The notes under the pieces: model-generated
What the model saw: only the letters and a program-made list of their open reading frames with translations
Told to the model about the DNA's origin: nothing
Databases searched by the model: none
Shown: one piece after another, positions 18,245-25,176 of the stretch
How the letters are laid out: each line of letters begins with the position of its first letter
How positions within the stretch are numbered: the first letter of the stretch is position 1
From: CAZQEZ01 sp964592475
Lineage (GTDB): Bacteria > Bacteroidota > Bacteroidia > Cytophagales > Cyclobacteriaceae
DNA: 39,064 bases
Assembly: GCA_964592475.1 (NCBI GenBank)
Contig: CAZQEZ010000023.1
Span: 1-39,064, forward strand
Reading direction: 5' to 3'
Position numbers and translations under genes: made by a program

Positions 18245-18328
18245 TACCCAGGGCCGGGGTCGAACCGGCACGGTATTGCTACCATTGGTGTTTGAGACCA
18301 ACGCGTCTACCAATTCCGCCACCTGGGC
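18245..18328 (-). tRNA. tRNA-Leu (anticodon CAA)
   Basis: Read on the minus strand, the 84-nt sequence begins GCCCAGGTGGCGGAATTGG. It has a D-arm with TGGTAGACGCG, an anticodon stem TTGGT/ACCAA around the loop CTCAAAC (anticodon CAA, reads UUG), a long variable arm and a T-arm GCCGGTTCGACCCCGGC. The acceptor stem GCCCAGG pairs with CCTGGGT with a G1-U72 wobble, and the discriminator is A73. The long variable arm and A73 are leucine identity features. The 3' CCA is not encoded. Confidence 0.96.
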
Positions 18329-18431
18329 ATAAAATAAGCAATATTTCTATAATATTGCTCATCCGCAGTTTTTGTCATTAGGGCTGCAAAACTAGACAAT
18401 TTTGCTGAATTTACAATCAATCTTGCTAAGA

Positions 18432-19193
18432 TTATTCTTTAAAAATAATATGAACACTGCTATCATATTTTAGGCCCAGTAGTTCTGAAGCATTGCCCTT
18501 GTTGATGCCGATTTCAAGTAACCCCAAATCATTAAAGATCACAAAACAGTCTCCTGGTTCGGCATGGGTAGGCGAAGAATTTATCTTTCTTATTCTTTCC
18601 CTACCTAATACTATGTTGTATATTTTATCTTTGCTTAGGATGTCAAACTCTTGCTTTTCAATATTGGTTATTAAATTGCCGTAATTATTTACTCTGATCA
18701 CATGCCCGGATATTTGTTTTTTATTTGCTTTTACTTGTCTTGGTAATAGGCGATAATAATCTTCTTTTTTTTCTCCCAAGGAGGTGATTTTGTCTCCCTG
18801 TGACAACGAAGCTGCCGCCGGTGCTAAAATATCTAAAGTAGGGAATTTGCTCGTGGCTTCATTTTTTAAGAAAACTATATCTTGAGGAGTTTTGTTGGAT
18901 ATCAAACTAAATAGACCATTGTCAGGACCAACAAAGTAATGATCATCCAGGTTTAAGGCGATAAAGTGAGTAGCATCTATGGCATTTACAGAAACCAGAT
19001 GAGTAGTGCCAGCTGGAAAATGTGTGTAAATATATTTAAGTACAAATGAACCATGGGCTATGTTATACTGTTCAATTGTATGGCTAACATCCACTATGTT
19101 GAGGCTGGCATCAATGCTAAGCAGCTTACCTTTGACGGCGGCGGTGTAATAATCGGTTGTACCAAAGTCTGACATGAATGTGATAATAGCCAT
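18432..19193 (-). CDS. DUF62 family, SAM hydroxide adenosyltransferase-like protein
   Basis: 253 residues. Family members hydrolyse S-adenosylmethionine to adenosine and methionine, and are related to fluorinase and chlorinase. The N-terminal motif TFMSDFGTTDYYTAAVKG (residues 5-22) and VDVSHTIEQYNIAHGSFVL (34-52) match the family, as does FVGPDNGLFSLI (87-98). The C-terminal domain has VNNYGNLITNI and LLEIGINKGNASELLGL. The segment that normally reads VDPGVG...R and supplies the Asp and Arg of the catalytic triad is here VSVNAIDATHFIAL (67-80), two residues shorter and lacking that motif, so the activity is uncertain. The gene is divergent from phoH with 98 bp between starts. Confidence 0.85.
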   Translation of the reverse strand: MAIITFMSDFGTTDYYTAAVKGKLLSIDASLNIVDVSHTIEQYNIAHGSFVLKYIYTHFPAGTTHLVSVNAIDATHFIALNLDDHYFVGPDNGLFSLISNKTPQDIVFLKNEATSKFPTLDILAPAAASLSQGDKITSLGEKKEDYYRLLPRQVKANKKQISGHVIRVNNYGNLITNIEKQEFDILSKDKIYNIVLGRERIRKINSSPTHAEPGDCFVIFNDLGLLEIGINKGNASELLGLKYDSSVHIIFKE

Positions 19194-19215
19194 GAAAAAA
19201 TCAAAATATTTTATA

Positions 19216-19223
19216 TATTTTTG
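19216..19223 (+). promoter_or_regulatory. Candidate -7 element for phoH
   Basis: TATTTTTG matches TAnnTTTG and lies 68 nt before the TTG start codon of phoH, in the divergent region. Confidence 0.35.
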
Positions 19224-19230
19224 CAGAAGA

Positions 19231-19238
19231 CAAAATTA
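19231..19238 (-). promoter_or_regulatory. Candidate -7 element for the DUF62 gene
   Basis: TAATTTTG on the minus strand lies 37 nt before the DUF62 start codon and 7 bp from the plus-strand phoH candidate, giving a tightly packed divergent promoter pair. Confidence 0.4.
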
Positions 19239-19291
19239 AGGAATTTTTAAACCCATAAATAAATTAACTAAAATTAATCTCTTATAAGCCT

Positions 19292-20260
19292 TTGGTAGAA
19301 AAAGTAATTTCTTTAGAGAATGTTTCTTTAATAGATTTTCTGGGAGTGGAAAATCAAAACATAAATGAAGTATCTTCAGCATTTCCCAAATCTAAAATAG
19401 TCTCTCGCGGCAACGAAATCAGGATTAAAGGTAGCACACCGGAAATAATCAGGATCAACGATGTTTTAAATTCTTTGCTCGCTCATTATCATAAGTTTGG
19501 AAAAGTTACTTATGATAATGTTAAAAATTACCTGCAGGAAGAGGAGGATGCTGATATACAACAATCAAATCAAGATGTATTAATTTATGGTACGCGCGGA
19601 TCCATAATCAGGCCTAAAACAATTAATCAGTTTAAACTGGTTGAAGCTGTAAGTAAGAATGACCTGGTGTTTTCAATAGGGCCCGCTGGTACCGGTAAAA
19701 CATATATTTCAGTAGCGCTAGCCGTGAGAGCGCTTAAAAATAAAGAAATAAAAAAAATCATTATAACCAGGCCTGCCGTAGAAGCTGGTGAGAATCTTGG
19801 TTTTTTGCCAGGTGATTTGAAAGAAAAAATAGACCCTTACCTGCGACCAATCTATGATGCCTTAAATGATATGATTCCCGGAGATAAGTTGAGGTATTAC
19901 CAGGAAAATAATGACATTGAAATCGCTCCTTTAGCCTACATGAGGGGTCGTACTTTGCACAATGCGTTTATTTTGCTTGACGAGGCTCAAAATACCACAC
20001 CTATGCAAATAAAAATGTTTCTTACCCGTATGGGTCCTCATTCTAAAGTAATTATTAATGGCGATATATCACAAATTGATTTGCCTAAAAATCAGCGATC
20101 CGGATTAATAGAAGCGGTAAACGTACTTAAAAATGTTAAGGGAATAGGATTTACCAAATTTGATGGTCGTGATGTTATTAGGCATAAATTGGTGAAAGAT
20201 ATAATTGATGCTTATAACGAATTGGAAAGAAAAAAAGATGAGCAATCCTACAAAAACTAA
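19292..20260 (+). CDS. phoH: PhoH family ATPase
   Basis: 322 residues. Cytoplasmic P-loop NTPase of the PhoH/PhoL type, thought to act on RNA; in many bacteria it is linked to ybeY and ribosome or RNA quality control. An N-terminal KH-like region (about 1-80) is followed by the ATPase core. Walker A is GPAGTGKT (130-137), ITRPAVEAGENLGFLPGD follows at 158-175, Walker B is FILLDEAQN (226-234), and a sensor-like region NGDISQIDLP follows. The start is a TTG at 19292 (MVEKVISLENVSL). No ATG nearby would keep the N-terminal domain, so the rare start codon is likely real. The 3' end overlaps the GNAT gene by 23 nt in another frame. Confidence 0.93.
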   Translation: MVEKVISLENVSLIDFLGVENQNINEVSSAFPKSKIVSRGNEIRIKGSTPEIIRINDVLNSLLAHYHKFGKVTYDNVKNYLQEEEDADIQQSNQDVLIYGTRGSIIRPKTINQFKLVEAVSKNDLVFSIGPAGTGKTYISVALAVRALKNKEIKKIIITRPAVEAGENLGFLPGDLKEKIDPYLRPIYDALNDMIPGDKLRYYQENNDIEIAPLAYMRGRTLHNAFILLDEAQNTTPMQIKMFLTRMGPHSKVIINGDISQIDLPKNQRSGLIEAVNVLKNVKGIGFTKFDGRDVIRHKLVKDIIDAYNELERKKDEQSYKN

Positions 20261-20693
20261 TGTAGCAGTAGAAAAAATAAGCACAGAAAGTCAACTGCAG
20301 CATGCCTTTAAAATAAGGACGATTGTATTTGTAGAAGAACAAAATGTATCGCCCGAAGATGAATTGGATGAGCACGAAGAGGCAGCTGTACATTTTTTAG
20401 CTAAGGTTGATGATAGACAAGTAGGTACTGCCAGGTACCGGTATACTGACAAAGGAATAAAGCTAGAGCGTTTTGCCGTACTAAAAGAATTTAGAAAGCA
20501 TGGTATTGGCAAGGCTTTGGTTAATGCCGTGATGCAAGATGTAGCAGCTAATCCGGAAAATAAGGGAAAAATATGTTATTTACATGGTCAGGTACCTGTG
20601 GTAAAATTTTACCAGTCATTTGGGTTTGCGACCGAAGGAGATCAATTTGATGAATGCGGTATCATGCATTATTTGATGAAGCGCCAGCTTTAA
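20238..20693 (+). CDS. GNAT family N-acetyltransferase (ElaA-like)
   Basis: 151 residues from the ATG at 20238 (MSNPTKTNV). This start lies inside the end of phoH, so the two are coupled. The GNAT core is clear: FKIRTIVFVEEQNVSPEDELD (24-44), a beta hairpin VGTARYRYTDKGIKLERFAV, the acetyl-CoA pyrophosphate loop RKHGIGKAL (86-94), and the last motif VPVVKFYQSFGFATEGDQFDECGIMHYLM. This order, with VEEQNV and the C-terminal GIMHYLM, is typical of ElaA/YjcF-like acetyltransferases, whose substrates are not known. Confidence 0.88.
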   Translation: MSNPTKTNVAVEKISTESQLQHAFKIRTIVFVEEQNVSPEDELDEHEEAAVHFLAKVDDRQVGTARYRYTDKGIKLERFAVLKEFRKHGIGKALVNAVMQDVAANPENKGKICYLHGQVPVVKFYQSFGFATEGDQFDECGIMHYLMKRQL

Positions 20694-20770
20694 TATAATA
20701 ATTGTAATTGCTAAAAAGAAGCTAACGCTATTATCTGCCAGCTTTTTAACATTGTGGTTTGAATAGTCGA

Positions 20771-23173
20771 CTACAAATCCATATTAAAAGGTACTTCCAA
20801 TGAAAAGATGATATTTCTACCCTGTTCGGGAATATTGAGCAATCGATAGCGGCTAAGATGGTTCAAATAACTTATGTTAAATAAATTCTGTACAGAGGCT
20901 TTCAAAATAAACTCTTGTTTACCAACATTAAAACTCATACCACTCATCCAATTGGTGAGGGTATAGCCAGGAGTAGGTTCTTCATTTTGAAATACCCGGT
21001 TTTGCGCAGCAAAATATTTAACATCAAAGCCAAAGTAGAAGTTATTGACAAATTTTTGCTTTAAATCTTTTTCATACATAATTTCACCCAGCACCGACAG
21101 GGGAGGGGTAAATGGCAAAGGCCGGTGCTTGATAAAGTTGTAATTATAAACATACTCTCCCGCCACTTTTAAATGCAGCTCGTCCCAAATGTGGTATTCT
21201 GCAAATACTTCTCCACCGGTAAAAAATGCATCATCCTGAAAATATCGATATACCTGTCCGCCCTCCGGTAAGCTGTATTTCTTACCATCTACATTTTGCA
21301 CAAAAAAACTTCCTGATGGACCCAGGTAGATGTAATTACTAAAGAAGTTGAAATATGGAGTTACCCCAAATATAAAGTTTCGCTTTTTGTAAGTTAGATT
21401 AAGGTCGGCTTGATAGCCCCTTTCTGACACATGGGTGCTATCACCCACTTCGTGCCTGAAGGTGCCATGATGTACACCATTGATGGCTAGTTCTGCTACC
21501 GTAGGCATACGGAAGCTACTACCCAGGTTTAGCTTTAAATTAAATTCGCGGCTTGGGTACCACGACAACCCTGCTGCACCTGAAAAATTGAAAAATTCTT
21601 GATTGAAACCAAGATTACGGGTGATAGTGCCGGCTACATCTTCTGTAATATAATCAGGCTCCAAAAATTTATTTGCTTGTATATTTCCATAATCAAAGCG
21701 TAATCCTCCACTCAGCGTCATTTGTCTATTCAAGTTAAGCTCATGATAATTATAAATACCTAAGCTACCACTGGTATAGGCGGGAATTAAGTGTTCAAAA
21801 CCTCCTTTATTATTATCCTGCATCTGAAACTGAAAGCCATAAACGCTCTTCAAATTATCATACCTGTTTTGATGAAAATTAAAATTTCCGGAAAAAGTAT
21901 TTAAAGTTAATTCTAAAGCCAAATTTCCCTCCGGGCTGGGAGCACGACCATGGGCATGTGGAAAGGACTCTTCTCGCCGCAGGTTTCTTTGATAGCCTAT
22001 GTCTATTTCCAGCCAGTTCGACCCAAATTGCAGGTTTGTATTACTGATAATTTTAAAATGTTGAGTTATCTGACGGGGCAGGTCAATGTTGCTATAACTG
22101 CCGTCTGGCGATGAGTTGTATTCTCCCGGTTTACCAATTGCACCGGCAAACAATCCTGAAACCTGATTGAAATTACTTACGGTAATAGTGGAATAACCTT
22201 TATTGCCTGCCAGCCCTCCCATCAGGCTGAAATTTCTTTCCCTACCGGCAGTGTTTTTAAGTCTATTATTATAAATTCGATATTCATAAGTAAGATACTT
22301 AAATGTATCGGCAGGTACCATATAATCGTTAAAATCTTGAGTGGACAATCGAGCCCTAAAAACTTTTCCTTTCTTTTTGCCTTCCAGCATAGTGGAGGTA
22401 GCCTTTAGTTGGTTATTAGTTTTGTAAGTAGAAAAGAAAGAGCCATTCAAAGTCGCTTCATCGGGCAGGGAAGGAGGCTTGATGCTGATTACCCCACCCA
22501 TTGCATCACTACCATACACTAAAGAGGCAGGACCTTTAATTATTTCCACCCTTTGCGGGTCAAATTGATCAATTTCTAATCCGTGGTCCGACCCCCATTG
22601 CTGTCCTTCTTGTTTTATTCCTCTATCAGTTACTACTACTCTGTTGAAGCTAAGCCCTCTAATCACGGGTTTGGCAATGCCTACACCGGTGTTAATGGCA
22701 TTTATTCCCGGGATATTTTGCATAGATGAAATTAATGTGCCACCCGATTTTCTTTGCAGCTCCTCTTTGTCAATGGTTTCAATAGTCATCGATTGTTCTA
22801 CCGGGCCACTTTTAAATGGATTGGACTCTATTATCACCTCAGCCATTTCCAATGAAGATTCATTTAAGGTGAAATTAACATTTTCAACGCTATCATCTAT
22901 TTTAATAGTTTTACTGGTTGCGGCATAGCCTACAAAAGTAACATGCACGTGATACACGCCGCTATTCAGCTCGGTTATTTCATAATAACCTTCTTGATTG
23001 GAAATAGTACCCCGATGAAGCTCATGAATATACACATTGGCACCAGGCAAAGGATTGCCCTCTGCGTCCAGTACCTTTCCTTTCATCGTGTTTTTTTCAT
23101 CAATGGCATATAGTGGAGATATAAAAACCTTTAGAAAAATAAATAAAAGAAAAATATACTTGTTAAAAATCAT
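20771..23173 (-). CDS. TonB-dependent outer membrane receptor
   Basis: 800 residues. Signal peptide 1-23 (MIFNKYIFLLFIFLKVFISP...). A carboxypeptidase-D regulatory-like domain follows (about 29-112: GKVLDAEGNPLPGANVYIHE, GYYEITELNSGVYHV), then the plug (about 115-235: QNIPGINAINTG, KPVIRGLSFNRVVV, IIKGPASLVYGSDAMGGVI). A 22-strand barrel runs to the end, with FRMPTVAELAINGVHHGTFRHE in a conserved central segment. The C-terminus is NMDL, not the usual aromatic. Histidine-rich stretches in the plug and loops (DHGLEIDQF, SFPHAHGRAP, NGVHHGTFRHE) resemble the ZnuD/metal-uptake type of receptor, but the ligand is not provable. No SusD partner gene is adjacent, so it is unlikely to be a polysaccharide SusCD pair. 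Confidence 0.92.
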   Translation of the reverse strand: MIFNKYIFLLFIFLKVFISPLYAIDEKNTMKGKVLDAEGNPLPGANVYIHELHRGTISNQEGYYEITELNSGVYHVHVTFVGYAATSKTIKIDDSVENVNFTLNESSLEMAEVIIESNPFKSGPVEQSMTIETIDKEELQRKSGGTLISSMQNIPGINAINTGVGIAKPVIRGLSFNRVVVTDRGIKQEGQQWGSDHGLEIDQFDPQRVEIIKGPASLVYGSDAMGGVISIKPPSLPDEATLNGSFFSTYKTNNQLKATSTMLEGKKKGKVFRARLSTQDFNDYMVPADTFKYLTYEYRIYNNRLKNTAGRERNFSLMGGLAGNKGYSTITVSNFNQVSGLFAGAIGKPGEYNSSPDGSYSNIDLPRQITQHFKIISNTNLQFGSNWLEIDIGYQRNLRREESFPHAHGRAPSPEGNLALELTLNTFSGNFNFHQNRYDNLKSVYGFQFQMQDNNKGGFEHLIPAYTSGSLGIYNYHELNLNRQMTLSGGLRFDYGNIQANKFLEPDYITEDVAGTITRNLGFNQEFFNFSGAAGLSWYPSREFNLKLNLGSSFRMPTVAELAINGVHHGTFRHEVGDSTHVSERGYQADLNLTYKKRNFIFGVTPYFNFFSNYIYLGPSGSFFVQNVDGKKYSLPEGGQVYRYFQDDAFFTGGEVFAEYHIWDELHLKVAGEYVYNYNFIKHRPLPFTPPLSVLGEIMYEKDLKQKFVNNFYFGFDVKYFAAQNRVFQNEEPTPGYTLTNWMSGMSFNVGKQEFILKASVQNLFNISYLNHLSRYRLLNIPEQGRNIIFSLEVPFNMDL

Positions 23174-23253
23174 TTTTAACTTTGATTACCTAATCATATA
23201 CAGAAAATAATGCAACAAAGTTTCATTTGTTTATAAAATAGCCTCGCGAAGAT

Positions 23254-25176
23254 ATGAAAAAGAACGTAGTTAATAACATGTTGGTGGTAGCTGGCATTCT
23301 GATAGGCTTTTTTCTATTGGTGCGGTTGGGATTATCTACCATTATTAATAGCCAAGAAGAAGCCAAAATTGATTTTCAACATCCCCGATTGTTGATTAAT
23401 GCTGCAAATCTTGCCGATTCCGGTCGTTGGCAATCACCTCCTGTACAACAAATGCTAAAAGTTTATAAAAACAACATTGATTCGATCGTGCAACGTATTG
23501 AAAATGCAGAAGAGGTGAGTCTTTATGATCAAGTTTACCTGGCCAAAGACCTGGCTGCCGTGCAGGCGATAGAAAATAATAATGACAGGCAATCATTATT
23601 ATGGAAAAACCTTGAGGCAATTTTAACTAACGAAGAAATCTTTCTTGATCCTATTTCGCGTGGTTTGACCAGGGCCACATTGTTACAAAATGTTTCCCTT
23701 ACTTATGATTTCGGATATCACAACTTTGTTGAATCGCAACGAAAGCGCATTAATAAATCGATGTATCAAGTAATGTTTACTACCGAAGCCAATATGGGGC
23801 ATGAAGCCAACTATAGTATTGCCAGCAACTGGATGGGGGTAAGATACGGCAGTGTGATGTTAACAGCTTATGCCTGGGACAACAGAGAAAAAATTTCCCC
23901 CCATCTCATCCAGCCGTTACTATGGGATGCAACCAAAAGAATGGGCGATCATTTAGACGCCAATCTCTATGAAAACGGATGGAATGGCGAAAGTATGGGC
24001 TACCATGGCTATGACTGGATGTTTGTAGGTCCGGCATTAGTAGCGGCCCAAAATAGTTCTCAGTCAGATGCTTTTCTATTGCAAAATTTTGCCCCGAAAG
24101 CTATTAATTCTTTGCATGCGATAAGCACCGCTACAGTAAACATACCTACCCTAGGTAAAAGAGGGCTGAAGCCCGACCTATCCGATGACAATTTGATGGC
24201 CAGCCCTTTACACCTTTTGGCTTTGGGCTTTAAACTGCATCCACAAGAGCAACAAGGGGCTTTGAAATGGATGCACGATTATTTTTTCGATCCTGAATTA
24301 TATTTTGATGATAGAGGCTTGTTGCTTTACAGTTTATTGTATTACCCGGTAAAAGAAGAAGCAATTAATCCCGCCCAATTAGGTTGGCTCAATTATCATG
24401 ATCCTGAACAAGGCGTAGTCATCTTCAGAAATCGTTTTGAGGATGAAAATGACATAGTAAGCCTTTATACAGCCACAAGCAAACGGGTAAAGGGTCACCA
24501 GGGGCCCGATACTAATACTTTTAGAGTGATAGGATTGGGAGTGCCATGGATAGTAGGAGCAGGACGCACCGGAGAAATAGCAGGTCAAACCAATTTATTT
24601 CCTGCCAGGGATCAAACTCCGAATAAAGGAAATACCGATAGCCTGGGTATTTTAGATAAGTATGAATTTTTCGAGGGTGGTAAAGGAGGTTATGCCGTAG
24701 GATCGGGTAGTAGCACTTATGTAAATGGTCACAAACGTTTTTATTATACTTCATATGCCGCTGATAATACTGCCGCAGTGATAGTAGTAAAAGATGTATC
24801 GGAAAATGGCAAAAGATGGCGAATAAACACACCAGAGTTTAACAGGATAATTAGTTCGGAGGATGGCTTTACTTTGGTGGCTCCGAATAATGCTTCCTTA
24901 AAAGCTACTATATTGAGTAATGGCAAGCCTCTGCTAATGCAAACGGGTCAAGTACGGTATGGTGGCAGTACTGTTAAAAATAATCCGGGAATTTACTACC
25001 ACGGAAAAGGATACACCAATAATAATTGGATTGATGTGACATGTGATGAGGAAATTACTGTAGTGTTTACCCTTCAGCCGGCAGACAAAATACATCCGAA
25101 AGTAAAAGTACAAGCAAACCACATCCTGGTGGATAGATTGCGAATTCAAGTGCCCAATTTACGAGACTACAAGTAG
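23254..25176 (+). CDS. Heparinase II/III-like (polysaccharide lyase) family protein
   Basis: 640 residues with an N-terminal signal anchor (about 9-29). The alpha/alpha toroid spans about 40-380 and a beta-sandwich follows. Motifs match the lyase fold of PL12/PL15/PL17/PL21 enzymes: SNWMGVRYGS (191-200) with N192; NGESMGYHGYDW (244-255) with E246, Y250, H251 and Y253; and KGHQGPDTNTFRVIGLG (413-429) with H415. In PL17-type lyases equivalent Asn, Tyr and His residues neutralise the uronic acid and carry out beta-elimination. The likely substrate is a uronic-acid polysaccharide (alginate or glycosaminoglycan), acting at the outer face of the inner membrane. No other lyase, sulfatase or SusCD gene is adjacent. 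The last 10 bases overlap comEC tail to tail. Confidence 0.78.
   Translation: MKKNVVNNMLVVAGILIGFFLLVRLGLSTIINSQEEAKIDFQHPRLLINAANLADSGRWQSPPVQQMLKVYKNNIDSIVQRIENAEEVSLYDQVYLAKDLAAVQAIENNNDRQSLLWKNLEAILTNEEIFLDPISRGLTRATLLQNVSLTYDFGYHNFVESQRKRINKSMYQVMFTTEANMGHEANYSIASNWMGVRYGSVMLTAYAWDNREKISPHLIQPLLWDATKRMGDHLDANLYENGWNGESMGYHGYDWMFVGPALVAAQNSSQSDAFLLQNFAPKAINSLHAISTATVNIPTLGKRGLKPDLSDDNLMASPLHLLALGFKLHPQEQQGALKWMHDYFFDPELYFDDRGLLLYSLLYYPVKEEAINPAQLGWLNYHDPEQGVVIFRNRFEDENDIVSLYTATSKRVKGHQGPDTNTFRVIGLGVPWIVGAGRTGEIAGQTNLFPARDQTPNKGNTDSLGILDKYEFFEGGKGGYAVGSGSSTYVNGHKRFYYTSYAADNTAAVIVVKDVSENGKRWRINTPEFNRIISSEDGFTLVAPNNASLKATILSNGKPLLMQTGQVRYGGSTVKNNPGIYYHGKGYTNNNWIDVTCDEEITVVFTLQPADKIHPKVKVQANHILVDRLRIQVPNLRDYK

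Noticed and set aside
20713..20748. Imperfect hairpin between the GNAT gene and the TonB receptor gene
   Set aside because: The stem is about 8 bp with a wobble and a large loop, too weak to call a terminator.
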